Origin: Isosphaera pallida ATCC 43644
Lineage (GTDB): Bacteria; Planctomycetota; Planctomycetia; Isosphaerales; Isosphaeraceae
DNA: 64,000 nt
Direction: 5' to 3'
Assembly (NCBI RefSeq): GCF_000186345.1
Contig: NC_014962.1
Span: 806,001-870,000 of the forward strand
Shown: positions 52,425-61,572 of the stretch, piece by piece
Position numbering within the stretch: position 1 is the stretch's first letter
Layout of the letters: every line of letters begins with the position of its first letter
The notes under the pieces: generated by a model
Seen by the model: the letters and a program-made list of their open reading frames with translations, nothing else
Told to the model about the DNA's origin: nothing
The model's database searches: none
Made by a program: the position numbers and the translations under genes

Positions 52425-53054
52425 TCATTTGCTCGTCGCGGAGGAGTCGCCAGTGGCCTGAGCATTGTCTGGACGTTTGATCAGAGTGCTCAACAAACTG
52501 GCCACTTCGGGGGCGTTCCAGTTGGCCGCGCCGACCTCGGAGACGACGATCGAGCCGGAGCGGTCCAGAATGAAGGTGGCCGGGATGCCGTCGGTCTGGA
52601 ACTCCGGCGGCAGCTCGGTGGTGGGATCGATCCAGAGAACCCGTGGAACCAGAGGCGTTGAGGCGACGAACTGGCGCACCGTCTCGCGCGTGTCATCGAC
52701 CGAAACGCAGAGAAAAACCACCTCCTTGAGTTCGGAACGCGCTGCCAAGTCGTTGATCGAGGGCAACTCAGCACGACAGGGCGGGCACCAGGTGGCCCAA
52801 ATGTTGAGGAACACCGGGTGGCCCTGAAACTCGGAGAAGGGCACCTCCTTGCCGTCGAGGTCGCGGGCGGTCCAGTGGAACGAGGCTTGACGCAACCCGC
52901 CCGAGTTGGCCAACTTGGGATCGGCCAAGGGATTGGCGATGTTGGGCATGAAGACCCGAACCACCCAGAACCACACCGCGACCGTGGCCACCAGCGCCAG
53001 GATCAACCGGCCCGTTCGTCCCGGCGGGTCGTCCGAATTCACGGCGGAAGACAT
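52425..53054 (-). CDS. TlpA-like membrane-anchored thioredoxin
   Basis: A 209-residue protein with an N-terminal transmembrane anchor (about 17-34) and a periplasmic redoxin domain. The redox centre is WATWCPPC (Cys90, Cys93) and the cis-Pro loop is DGIPATFILD. It belongs with TlpA/ResA disulfide reductases used in cytochrome c or metal-site maturation; no such genes are adjacent. The ATG at 53054 has GCGAGAG upstream and begins just before the anchor. It is 49 bases downstream of the DUF4272 gene, so they are probably co-transcribed. Confidence 0.82.
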   Translation of the reverse strand: MSSAVNSDDPPGRTGRLILALVATVAVWFWVVRVFMPNIANPLADPKLANSGGLRQASFHWTARDLDGKEVPFSEFQGHPVFLNIWATWCPPCRAELPSINDLAARSELKEVVFLCVSVDDTRETVRQFVASTPLVPRVLWIDPTTELPPEFQTDGIPATFILDRSGSIVVSEVGAANWNAPEVASLLSTLIKRPDNAQATGDSSATSK

Positions 53055-53103
53055 GATTGACTCTCGCTTTCCTTGTCGAAGATGGATCAAGGGGGAAACC
53101 AAA

Positions 53104-54435
53104 TCAGGTGGAGGTGTCGGTGGCCGAGTAGAGGGCCGGCCCGTTCAAAACCCAGTTGAGAGCATGGTGACGTTCTTGAATGACGCTATGAATGGTCGAG
53201 AGGGTTTCCTCGTCGGCCGCGGCCAAGGGCAGACCGCTGAGTTCGAGGTCCCCGTTGATCAAACGCGCGCCGTCGAGTTCCATCGTGCCGAACCAGCATT
53301 CGGCGGCGAACTGAGCGAAGTCGAGCGGTTGGCGATCCACGAATCGAAACTGCCGGAGACGCCAGTTGAGCGTGAAGTAAAACCGCTGAGTCTTGTCGAT
53401 TTGATCGATCGCGCGAAGCCGCGCGTGTTCGATTAGCCCCCGCGCCTCTTCCACGTCGAGGAAACCAACGGCGGGCATGAGGTCGTCGGGGACGATGAGT
53501 TGGTCGTATTCGGGGAGTTCGCTTCGCTCCAACACCCAAGCGAGAATCGTCAAGCCTTCGATGCGCCAGGTGGCGTTGACGGTGGTGGTGGGGTTCAGTT
53601 GGCCCGGAGGAGCGGATACGACGGCCCATTCGTCGGCTTCGAATTCGTCCAGCAACTCCAGCTTGGTAACCCAGGCCATGAGACGTTCCCAATGAACCTG
53701 GGTCATGGGGTCGGCCAGGTCGCGTTGTTCCAGCAGCGCCCGGCCCGTCAGGGCGGCCAGAGCTAGCGTGCGGCGGGCGACCCGTCGAGGACTTGGCGGG
53801 TCGATGGGAACGCCATCGTTACCGGGTTGGGTCTCGTCGTCGTCCAAATCGTCGGGGGCCGAGCCGATCGAGATCGGCAAGGCTTCGGAACTCGCGCTGG
53901 CCTCGTTGAGCGGACGGCTTGGAGGGTCGGACGGTGGTGGTTCGGACAAACGCGCCAAGGGATCGAACCGACCTTCGGCGTGGATCAAAACACGACCGTT
54001 GGCATCCCTCACGCTGGAGGGAGTGAAGATCAATCCATCAAGATTCTGAGCGACTAGGCGGATCCAGCGTCCGCGGTCGTCCTCGGGATCGTCCAGGTCG
54101 ATTCCCGGTTCAGCGACGGTGCCAAGAGCGAAGGTAAGGTGTGGGATTTCGTCAAGGGTGGCGGTCTTGAAGGGGGTGTCGGGGAAGCGTTCGAGATAAC
54201 GGCGCATTCCGGCTTTCTGACGCGAGCCGTTGGGTTCGGCGAGAGAGGCGGGGTCATAGGTAAACTGGAGCAGACGAGCTGGTTGGCCCAGCCGCTCGGG
54301 GGTGATGAGTTCGAGCCGTTCCCAGGCTTCATCCGACCCAACCTGGCGCAAACGGGGTTGCAACGAGCGGAGCAGGGCGGCGATCCGGGCGGGGTCGCCA
54401 CGACGAGCGTAAATCGTGATTGGTTCGGTCGCCAT
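53104..54435 (-). CDS. DUF4272 domain protein
   Basis: A 443-residue cytoplasmic-looking protein. The C-terminal half matches the DUF4272 family: RRVARRTLALAALTGRALLE, then WVTKLELLDEFEADEW, and NATWRIEGLTILAWVLERSE with LPEYDQLIVPDDL. The N-terminal 130 residues (ITIYARRGDPARIAALLRSL) resemble the leading region of this family, and an acidic, Pro/Ser-rich linker of about 70 residues lies between them. No activity is known for the family. The ATG at 54435 begins the conserved part; the frame extends 15 codons further. No catalytic residues can be named. Confidence 0.72.
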   Translation of the reverse strand: MATEPITIYARRGDPARIAALLRSLQPRLRQVGSDEAWERLELITPERLGQPARLLQFTYDPASLAEPNGSRQKAGMRRYLERFPDTPFKTATLDEIPHLTFALGTVAEPGIDLDDPEDDRGRWIRLVAQNLDGLIFTPSSVRDANGRVLIHAEGRFDPLARLSEPPPSDPPSRPLNEASASSEALPISIGSAPDDLDDDETQPGNDGVPIDPPSPRRVARRTLALAALTGRALLEQRDLADPMTQVHWERLMAWVTKLELLDEFEADEWAVVSAPPGQLNPTTTVNATWRIEGLTILAWVLERSELPEYDQLIVPDDLMPAVGFLDVEEARGLIEHARLRAIDQIDKTQRFYFTLNWRLRQFRFVDRQPLDFAQFAAECWFGTMELDGARLINGDLELSGLPLAAADEETLSTIHSVIQERHHALNWVLNGPALYSATDTST

Positions 54436-54550
54436 CGGGGGGACTCCACTCCCGATCTTCACCGGGGCGGGAGGGGACACGGCGTCAGGTTTGCCCGGAC
54501 ATTACGTCATGCTGTTGGTTCCGACCATCCCTCCCAGTCTCCCATCCATG

Positions 54551-55729
54551 CTACGGGCGCAGCGGTCGGTTTGTCGAGACGCCGTCGAGACAGCCTGCGA
54601 CCGTCGCAGCATGGGCAGGTAGTGACGGCTTGGCCGAGGCGTGGGAGACGGTATGGGGGCTGGGAAACGCCGTCGTGGTGGTGCCCCGGTGTTGAAGGTG
54701 GCGACGCATCGCCCGAACCTCGCGGATGGGGAATAGAGCTGGCCAGGCTTCCAGGCGAGGCGAGCGTCCCCAACGCGCGGCCAGTTCAAGGTTCTCCCGC
54801 CGTCGTCGCCACATCAACCCCGGGTCGCTCCAGGCGTCCACCAGACCGCCCAGGATGCTCCAGGCTCGGCCGTTGCTCAGCCCCCGCGCCATGTTGAGAC
54901 CCAAATAGGCCAGGCGAACCGCCAGACCCGCCGCGATCCAGCTCCGAGGCGCACATGACCAAAACAGCCGTTCGCCATTGCGGGCCACCCGCCGATGCAG
55001 CTGCGGCTTGCGGTGGTCGTAGCTGGCGTGTCCATGATGCTTGACCCGGCAGGATGGCTCGAACACGCAACGATAACCGGCCCAACGAATTCGAAACGCA
55101 AGCTCCACATCTTCATAATATGAGCCGTAAGCGCGATTGAAGCCCCCTAGGTCTCGAATCAGTTCGCCCAGATAGAAGGCTGCCGAGGCGCTGGCTCCGA
55201 AGACCTCGACCGGCCCGCGATCGGCTACCGAGGCGCTAGGATGATGACTGAGACGATTGTAGGGCAGGCCGGCCAGCGAGTAGCCGTCGCCGGCTGCGTC
55301 GATGAGGTCGGGACGAGCCATCAGCACCACGAGGGGAGCGACGGCTCCCACGTCGGGGTCGTTGAAGTGGATCAAGGCCCGTTCGATCCAGCCTTCGGTA
55401 ACTTCGGTGTCGTTGTTGAGCAGTTGAACGACTCGTCCTCGCGCGACGCTCAAGCCGAGATTGGCCGCGCCGCAAAATCCCTGGTTGACCGGGTTGCGGA
55501 CCACAGTCACTTCGGGATAGACCGCGGCTAGCCAGGAGGCGGTGCCGTCAGTCGAAGCGTCGTCGGCCACGATCACTTCCAGAGTGACCCGTTGGGGGTC
55601 GGGGCGATGCCTTCGGATCGACGCCAGCAATCGTTCCAGCCAAACGCGGCCGTTGTAGGTGGGGATCACCACCGAGCAATCCGGCGGGGCTGAGGCGCTG
55701 GAAGACGGTGGGGACGCGGCCTCCTCCAT
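54551..55729 (-). CDS. Family 2 glycosyltransferase
   Basis: A 392-residue GT2 enzyme of the WbbL/rhamnosyltransferase-like type: DCSVVIPTYNGRVWLERLL (17-35), VIVADDASTDGTASWL, the DxD-like VVQLLNNDTEVTEGW and the catalytic-base GSYYEDVELAFRIRWAG. A C-terminal tail of about 100 residues is basic and partly disordered. The acceptor is unknown; such enzymes extend surface polysaccharides or glycolipids. It is on the minus strand, about 115 bases upstream of the DUF4272 gene and 158 bases downstream of a TlpA gene, so any operon link is uncertain. The ATG at 55729 begins a short Ala/Ser/Pro-rich lead. Confidence 0.85.
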   Translation of the reverse strand: MEEAASPPSSSASAPPDCSVVIPTYNGRVWLERLLASIRRHRPDPQRVTLEVIVADDASTDGTASWLAAVYPEVTVVRNPVNQGFCGAANLGLSVARGRVVQLLNNDTEVTEGWIERALIHFNDPDVGAVAPLVVLMARPDLIDAAGDGYSLAGLPYNRLSHHPSASVADRGPVEVFGASASAAFYLGELIRDLGGFNRAYGSYYEDVELAFRIRWAGYRCVFEPSCRVKHHGHASYDHRKPQLHRRVARNGERLFWSCAPRSWIAAGLAVRLAYLGLNMARGLSNGRAWSILGGLVDAWSDPGLMWRRRRENLELAARWGRSPRLEAWPALFPIREVRAMRRHLQHRGTTTTAFPSPHTVSHASAKPSLPAHAATVAGCLDGVSTNRPLRP

Positions 55730-55887
55730 GACGGACGGTCCTCAATCGCAAGGGAAGAGCGGCGCAGCGAGCCACGCCACGCCGTGGGATGGGGTGTGAG
55801 TGATCGCACTTACCCTAACCCACTGTAGGGAATCGCTCCAGACCGACTCGACTGCCTGAACCTGGACGCTCCACCTTGGGACGTTGC

Positions 55888-56463
55888 TCAGTGGCGGGCG
55901 GCCTCGTTGCTAGCGACCACCTGGGCCAACGCCTGGTCGATCTGAGTGGGCGAGCCGATCCAAGCGATCCGTCCTTGACCATCAACGATGAACGCCGCGG
56001 GAATCCCCTGTTGACCCGAGGCGGTCAGCCAGCTGCGGGCCATCGCTCCTTCGGTCGAGTCGAAGCCGGGCGGGACCGAATCGACCGCCACCCGGTAAGC
56101 CATCTGGTGGCCCATACTTTGCACGAACGGTACAACGCTCGCAGGGTTGTTCTCCCACACATTGACCCCGATGATCGTCACACGATCACCATATTGCGCT
56201 TGGATGCGGCTTAGGTGGGGCATCGCCGCGCGGCACGGTCCGCACCAGGTGGCCCAGAACTCGACCACGTAAACCCGACCCGGCTGAAACTGCGTGACCG
56301 GCTGGCCTTTGACCCAACCGGCCACTTCGAGCTTTGGCGCGGGCGAGCCGACCCGAAGCGTCGGTTGGAACCCAGCGATCGCTTCACCGATCCTACCCAT
56401 CGAACCCAATGCGACCGCTGTCGCGACCGCAACCATCAGGGCGGAACCTCGACCGATTTGCAT
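55888..56463 (-). CDS. Exported TlpA-like thioredoxin
   Basis: A 191-residue protein: signal peptide (about 1-30), then a redoxin domain starting with LRVGSPAPKLEVAGWVKGQP. The redox motif WATWCGPC has Cys74 and Cys77, and IPAAFIVDGQGRIAWIG marks the cis-Pro loop. It is closely similar to the next gene upstream (56832), sharing GxPVTxFxPGxxYVVEFWATWCGPC, ending before that gene's TPR extension; the pair is a tandem duplication. The ATG at 56463 is at the start of the signal peptide; the upstream frame is not protein-like. Confidence 0.83.
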   Translation of the reverse strand: MQIGRGSALMVAVATAVALGSMGRIGEAIAGFQPTLRVGSPAPKLEVAGWVKGQPVTQFQPGRVYVVEFWATWCGPCRAAMPHLSRIQAQYGDRVTIIGVNVWENNPASVVPFVQSMGHQMAYRVAVDSVPPGFDSTEGAMARSWLTASGQQGIPAAFIVDGQGRIAWIGSPTQIDQALAQVVASNEAARH

Positions 56464-56831
56464 GGCGTTTTGTTGTCCACGGAGACCATGATGAAATGCG
56501 GAGCGCAACCCACGAGGCGACAACCCGATGCCGTCACCCGAAACGCTCCTTGCTTTGTCCATCCATCCGTCTCGTTTCCGGAGGAATCGGCCCCTTATCG
56601 CCCTCTCTGTGGGAAATTCGGTCAATCGTGCCGTTTACGGCTTCAACGAGAACAAACCTATCGAAGATCCCCAAAAAATGACGCCGCGCCCAGTCGAAGC
56701 GACCAAGCGCGGCGTCGAGCGGCAAGGACATTCACCCCGTGATGGGTTGGCGGATTCGTCACCCCTGCGTCAAGGAGAGGAGAGGTAACTTGGTTGGTTC
56801 GTGGGGTTAGGCATCACCAATCCGATGAGGA
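56464..56831. other. Gap between the paired TlpA genes
   Basis: This 368-bp region shows no gene. A small AATCC/GGATT stem (56819-56833) touches the stop of the upstream gene. The AT-richer stretch 56600-56700 probably contains the promoter for the gene at 55888. Confidence 0.4.
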
Positions 56832-57926
56832 TTATGGACGGCTGGCTTCGAATTCCTCGAGGCGGGCTTTGATCTCGGCGATCGCATCCTCGTTGCCGGT
56901 CTTTTCGATCAGAGCGACCGCTTTACGTTGCAGTTCGATCGCCTTGGCGCGGTTACCCATACGAAACTTGACATAGGCAAGGGTGTCGAGGATCATGCCG
57001 TCGTTGGCTTCGGTCAGTTCGACGGCCCGTTCAGCCAGCTTGTCAGCAATCTTGAGGTCCAGACCGTCCGGCTGCTTGCCTTCGGGATCGACCATCATCC
57101 AGGCGATCGTGTTGAGAACTTGGGCTTCCTCAGAGCGACCTTTGAACAAGTCGGCGATGCGCAGGGCATAGGCGTTGGTCGCCTGGGCGTCTTTGAGTTG
57201 GGTCATCAGAAGGTCGAGCTTGAATCGACCGATTTGCCGTTCCAACAACTCATCGCCTTCGACGACTTGATCGAGGGCGGCCAAAATCCGCTTGGGATCG
57301 TTGGATTGCAGGGCCGGTTGCAACACGGCCATAGCGCGCTGCATCTTGGCTTGCAGCTGCTTTTGTTCTTCGAGTTCGGCCTTGGCGGCGGCGGGGTCGT
57401 ACTTGCCGGCGACGATCTGTTCCAGCGGCTTGTCCATCTGCATCGGGTGGCCGATCCAGGCAATGATGCCCTGGCCGTCGATGATGAAGGCGGCGGGGAT
57501 GCCATCCTGACCGGCCGCGGCCATCCAGTTCTTGGCCATGAAGCCTTCGCTGGGGTCGTCGCCGGGAACGTCGTCGGTGGCGACCCGGTAGGTCATCTTG
57601 TCGCCCATTTGCTTGACGAACGGAGCCACGCCCGCCACGTCGTTCTCCCACACGTTGGCCCCAATCACGATCACCTTGTCGCCGTACTTGGTCTGGAGAT
57701 CGTTGACGTGCGGAATCGTAGCGCGGCAGGGGCCGCACCAAGTCGCCCAGAACTCGACCACATAAATCTGGCCCGGCTTGAACTCAGTGACCGGTTCACC
57801 CTGAACCCAATTCTTGACTTGCAGCTTGGGGGCCTTGTCGCCGATCGACAGCCCATCGGCCCGAACCGTCTCGACCGAAACAGTCAGCGCCAAGACCATC
57901 AAACTCAAACCACGCAGGTTGACCAT
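56832..57926 (-). CDS. TlpA-like thioredoxin with C-terminal TPR-like helices
   Basis: A 364-residue exported protein: signal peptide (about 1-23), a redoxin domain (25-175) with WATWCGPC (Cys64, Cys67) and IPAAFIIDGQGIIAWIG, and a helical C-terminal half (180-364). That half contains KAELEEQKQLQAKMQRAMAV and a TPR-like ANDGMILDTLAYVKFRMGNR followed by AIELQRKAVAL. The TPR part may bring a client protein to the thioredoxin. It is a paralogue of the 191-residue gene downstream. GAGGA lies six bases before the ATG at 57926. Confidence 0.86.
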   Translation of the reverse strand: MVNLRGLSLMVLALTVSVETVRADGLSIGDKAPKLQVKNWVQGEPVTEFKPGQIYVVEFWATWCGPCRATIPHVNDLQTKYGDKVIVIGANVWENDVAGVAPFVKQMGDKMTYRVATDDVPGDDPSEGFMAKNWMAAAGQDGIPAAFIIDGQGIIAWIGHPMQMDKPLEQIVAGKYDPAAAKAELEEQKQLQAKMQRAMAVLQPALQSNDPKRILAALDQVVEGDELLERQIGRFKLDLLMTQLKDAQATNAYALRIADLFKGRSEEAQVLNTIAWMMVDPEGKQPDGLDLKIADKLAERAVELTEANDGMILDTLAYVKFRMGNRAKAIELQRKAVALIEKTGNEDAIAEIKARLEEFEASRP

Positions 57927-58582
57927 CGGAAATCCTCATCTTTCAGAGAAGGAACTATCGAAGTCGCCGGTGCGAGTGGGAGACCATGTCGGTTCCGCAT
58001 CGTTGAAGCGCGCTGCCCCGGTGAATCGAAGGTCCCAGTGTCTCAAATTGGTGGGCGACCTGTCACGCGAAAATCTTCGAAAATCGTCCAAGGTCGCCAC
58101 ACAGGTTTCAAGGCGTCGCATCCGCCGGATCCCAAATTCAGACTCTTGTACGACACCTGGATTGGCCATACCTACCAGCGGACTCACGCCGATGTCACAA
58201 TTCAGACCTACTGGGACGCCGATCGTCTCGATTTAGGGCAGGTGGGCGTGACTCCGTGTCTCGGTGATCTTTGTACGAAGACAGCGAAGCATCCCGAAAT
58301 GTTGAACTAGACTCACGAACGAGCCACTCGAAAGTTCGTTCCTGAATTCATCCTTACGGAGTGGGGCATCCCGTTTGGGAGTCATCTTGACCCCTGAGGG
58401 CTGAAACCTTGATCGATCCAACGAGTTGCTCCGACGCCGCTCCGTGAACCACAAGAAACGTTGAAGACCAAGGTCGAAACGAAGCGGGGAGGACGGGGGG
58501 AACCAATGGTATCTCAACGCCTGATTAATCAGCGATCATTCATCTCATGATTCGTGTGGGTTTCAATCGCGGCGTGTTGGTC
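57927..58582. other. Long intergenic region with a 12-bp palindrome
   Basis: The 656 bases between two minus-strand genes hold no gene I can support. A frame on the plus strand (about 58090-58310) is short and lacks a start or ribosome site. CTGATTAATCAG (58521-58532) is a perfect 12-bp palindrome about 50 bases past the stop of the PEP-CTERM gene and might be an operator. The rest, AT-richer near 58380-58520, may carry the promoter for the TlpA-TPR gene. Confidence 0.45.
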
Positions 58583-59296
58583 TCAAGCCTTGACTCGTGC
58601 ATAGCGGCGGTGAACCGTGGCAACGACGCCCACCACGACCCCCATGCCCATCAAGGTCAGCGCGGCTGGTTCAGGGATCACGTTGGCTTGGATCAACGCC
58701 GAGCCCACCATTGCGCCGGTGAGGTCGGAGGCGGCCAGACCCGCGGTTTGTAAAACCGAGGCGAATTCGGGTGAAACCAAGAGGTTGGCCTGGATCGTCA
58801 GACCGCTTGCCAGCGCCTCCAGCACCGAAGGAGCGGCCACGTCGAACAAGATCGCCGCCAGTCCTACCGTGCTTTCCACAAAAAAGCCGCTGGCGTCGCC
58901 GCCGACCCGGCTCCCGTCGAAGCCGATGCGGAAGTGACCCACTTCGATGGTGTCGTTATTGAAGAAGACCGATCCCTCGTGTTCAATCGTTCCCGAGAAC
59001 GTACTCAGAAAGTCGTTCGAGTCGTATTCAAATGTCGTCGGAAACAATGGGGCGGTCGCGTTGCGTGGGTTGATCGGAAAGGCCACCGAGTTAGGTCCGA
59101 GATTGCCTGGCGTGATCACCTTGGCCGACACGCCTGAAAGCGTCAAGCCGGCCGCCGACTCCAGCGTGGTCAGGTCCAGCAGGACGCTGGTTTGGCCCGA
59201 GTCAAGAAATACTGGATCGGCCTGAGCCGTCGGAACAGCCAATGCCATCGAGACAACCGCCCAAACCACTGCAATCCTTGTCGAACGAAGCGTCAT
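58583..59296 (-). CDS. PEP-CTERM sorting domain protein
   Basis: A 237-residue exported protein: signal peptide (about 1-26, ending PTAQA), a strand-rich body of unknown fold, and a C-terminal sorting signal made of IPEPAA, a hydrophobic stretch (LTLMGMGVVVGVVATV) and a basic end (HRRYARVKA). The body differs from the tandem pair at 22-24.6 kb, so it is a separate family. The ATG at 59296 opens a clear signal peptide. An exosortase would cleave at the PEP motif, but none is present in the window. Confidence 0.85.
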   Translation of the reverse strand: MTLRSTRIAVVWAVVSMALAVPTAQADPVFLDSGQTSVLLDLTTLESAAGLTLSGVSAKVITPGNLGPNSVAFPINPRNATAPLFPTTFEYDSNDFLSTFSGTIEHEGSVFFNNDTIEVGHFRIGFDGSRVGGDASGFFVESTVGLAAILFDVAAPSVLEALASGLTIQANLLVSPEFASVLQTAGLAASDLTGAMVGSALIQANVIPEPAALTLMGMGVVVGVVATVHRRYARVKA

Positions 59297-59764
59297 GAGT
59301 ACGATCTCCCCCTCAAACGGCGCTCATCCCGCGCCGAACGCTTGTGTCGCTGTCACATTACCAACGGAACATGGGTGAATCGTTATGGTCAGGGCGGGTT
59401 CGAGCCGAATCTCCCCGAAGAGAACAGCATTGAATTTGAATTGAACGGAAACACAATCGCACGGTCGCCGATTGCGTCAAATCCTCGCTGACGATAACAA
59501 CAAGGTCCAACCAAACTTTCCCCTTGGTCAGGAGCAGGAGGTCGCATTGGTTCCCTTGTGTTGACCTTCGCCACCTTTCCAGGACTCCAATCGTTGGGAA
59601 GGGGTCGAAAGGTTCACTCAATCACGCGTTGCGCAAAAGGCGAGACTAAGTTTAGGCAAAGCGTTCCTGACGACAAGCGTTGGGTTTGGGAAAATCCAGT
59701 GAAAACAGGGTCATGGTCTCCGATCCCAGCAAATGTCGCAGAAAAAGCAGGGGTTCTTTGAGAC
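59297..59764. other. Gap between the PEP-CTERM and protease genes
   Basis: A 468-bp, relatively AT-rich gap (clearly so at 59420-59520) between two minus-strand genes. No gene is supported. A minus-strand frame at 59358-59621 has some protein-like stretches but no ribosome site or recognisable motif. Promoter elements of the PEP-CTERM gene are expected in its left part. Confidence 0.4.
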
Positions 59765-61453
59765 TCATCGAGAAAGGCCGGGAACATCAACCAAGATTCG
59801 CAATTCGGGTTTGCCGCGTTTGAGGATGCGGACCACAAAGTCGCCCCCGTTTTCATGTTCGAGGAGGGCGGCGTGGAGATCGGCGAGGCGATGGATGCGG
59901 CGGTTGCCTAGATCGGTGAGGACCATGCCGAGTTCTAGGCCGCCGCGATCGGCGGGGCCGTCGGGGGTTACGCCGACGACCACGGGTCCGGGAAGGGGGG
60001 TGTTGGGGTCATCGAGGGAGTTGTGCCCGATGAGGCCGCGCGCCTCAACGGAGTCCGGTTCGGCGAGACGCAGCCCCAGCGTGGGGAAGCGAGTAGGGCT
60101 GCGTCGCGTCTCAGTGGGGGCGGGGCGGGCAGCGATGCCAGGGATGCCGGGGGTGGGAGCGGAGCGGGGTGAGGAATTGGGAATCCTGGAGGAGGCGTCG
60201 GAGAGGCGCGGAGGGGGCGCGTCTCGTTCCAGGATCGGACGGATGGCCGCGGGCGCGGGGATCGGTTGAAGTTCGACCGTGAGGCGTTGGGGAAGGACCT
60301 TGGACCTGGATTCGCTAGCGTTCAAGGTCAACGGGTCGAGGGAACGGATGAGGGTCAAACGCAGTGGTGGATGAGGAGGGAGGCTGGCTTCGATCCGCTC
60401 CTGAAGTGGACCCAGGCTGGCGAGGGGCTGGTCGTCAAGGGCCACAATCAGATCGCCCCGACGAATGCCCGCCTGAGCAGCTGGTCCGTCCCGCGTCAGT
60501 GCTGTGACGATCCAAGCGCCAGGGTAGCCTAGAGCTTCGGCGAGGTCAGGATCGGCCCGTGACACGTTCAGACCCACCCAGCCCCGGCGGACTTCGCCAT
60601 ACGCGATCAGGTCGTGGGCCACTCGTCGCGCTCGGTGAGCGGGAACCGCCAAACCCACTCCTTCGGCCCCGCCGGCGCGGGTTTTGATCGCGGTGGCGAT
60701 CCCCACGACTCGACCCTCCAGGTCGATCAAGGGACCGCCCGAGTTACCTGGATTGATGGCCGCGTCGGTTTGGAGGAAATCTTCCGGGCCATCAGGTTTC
60801 AACGCGCGTCCCGTGCCCGAGACGATGCCTGCCGTAACGGTGCCAGTCAAACCAAACGGCTGTCCGACCGCCAGCACCCAGTCGCCCACTTCCAGGTGTT
60901 GCGAATCGCCCCATTCAGCCACCTGCAGGCCCTCGGCCTCGATCCGCATCACCGCGAGATCAGCGAGTATGTCCCGCCGAACTTCCTGGACGAGCCGCCG
61001 CCGACCATCGGCCAGGGTCACCATGATCGGACCCGAGCCGTCGATGACATGAGCATTGGTGAGAATCCAACCCTCCGGCGCAATCAGGATTCCCGAACCC
61101 CCTTCGGCGGTCTCTCCCCTGACTTTGGGCTGGGGCGTGGTCGAAACCACGGCACCTGAACCATTGCGGGGTCGCGTCGCTTCAGTCTCCAAACAGATTG
61201 AGACCACCGAGGGACCGATCTTGCGAGCCGCGGCCCGAAATGCCTCACTCAAACGGCGGGCGTCGGCCGTTGGCGACGACGCTACAGGGGGATCGTCTGC
61301 GAGAGGGACGGCGAACGCGGTGCCACTCAAACCGCTTGCGACGAACGCCCACAGCGTTCCGAGAACCACTCTGCACCAATCAAGCGCTCGGAGCGTCCGC
61401 CGACTGTCGAACATGGTGGGGGAACGGGAACCAGGGAATCGCGCGCGGGTCAT
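59765..61453 (-). CDS. DegP/HtrA-like S1C serine protease with two PDZ domains
   Basis: A 562-residue exported protease. After a signal region (to about 48), the trypsin-like domain carries the triad His135 (LTNAHVIDG), Asp165 (RRDILADLAV) and Ser238 (NPGNSGGPL). PDZ1 lies at about 270-375 (GWVGLNVSRAD, then AAQAGIRRGDLIVALDD) and PDZ2 at about 470-555 (VVGVTPDGPADRGGLELGMV), with a Pro/Ser/Arg-rich linker. HtrA proteins degrade misfolded periplasmic proteins. A GGGAG site precedes the ATG at 61453. It lies 119 bases downstream of the redoxin gene on the same strand, probably in one operon. Confidence 0.93.
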   Translation of the reverse strand: MTRARFPGSRSPTMFDSRRTLRALDWCRVVLGTLWAFVASGLSGTAFAVPLADDPPVASSPTADARRLSEAFRAAARKIGPSVVSICLETEATRPRNGSGAVVSTTPQPKVRGETAEGGSGILIAPEGWILTNAHVIDGSGPIMVTLADGRRRLVQEVRRDILADLAVMRIEAEGLQVAEWGDSQHLEVGDWVLAVGQPFGLTGTVTAGIVSGTGRALKPDGPEDFLQTDAAINPGNSGGPLIDLEGRVVGIATAIKTRAGGAEGVGLAVPAHRARRVAHDLIAYGEVRRGWVGLNVSRADPDLAEALGYPGAWIVTALTRDGPAAQAGIRRGDLIVALDDQPLASLGPLQERIEASLPPHPPLRLTLIRSLDPLTLNASESRSKVLPQRLTVELQPIPAPAAIRPILERDAPPPRLSDASSRIPNSSPRSAPTPGIPGIAARPAPTETRRSPTRFPTLGLRLAEPDSVEARGLIGHNSLDDPNTPLPGPVVVGVTPDGPADRGGLELGMVLTDLGNRRIHRLADLHAALLEHENGGDFVVRILKRGKPELRILVDVPGLSR

Positions 61454-61572
61454 GGGACTGGGCTCCCTGCGAGAGCGACGTGGTCGGAGGGCACCACAGG
61501 CGGACGGTTTGGCGAACCGCGACGCAACGGAACCCCGCCCAACGGTCCGCCCGACGGCCCGTTATTCCAAGG

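Noticed and set aside
56928-58310. 460-codon plus-strand frame whose tail extends into the intergenic region
   Set aside because: Most of it mirrors the TlpA-TPR gene. The tail (about 58090-58310) reads somewhat protein-like but has no start codon with a ribosome site, so I do not call a gene.
59358-59621. 87-codon minus-strand frame
   Set aside because: Some stretches look plausible, but there is no ribosome site, no motif, and it lies in an AT-rich gap likely to hold a promoter.
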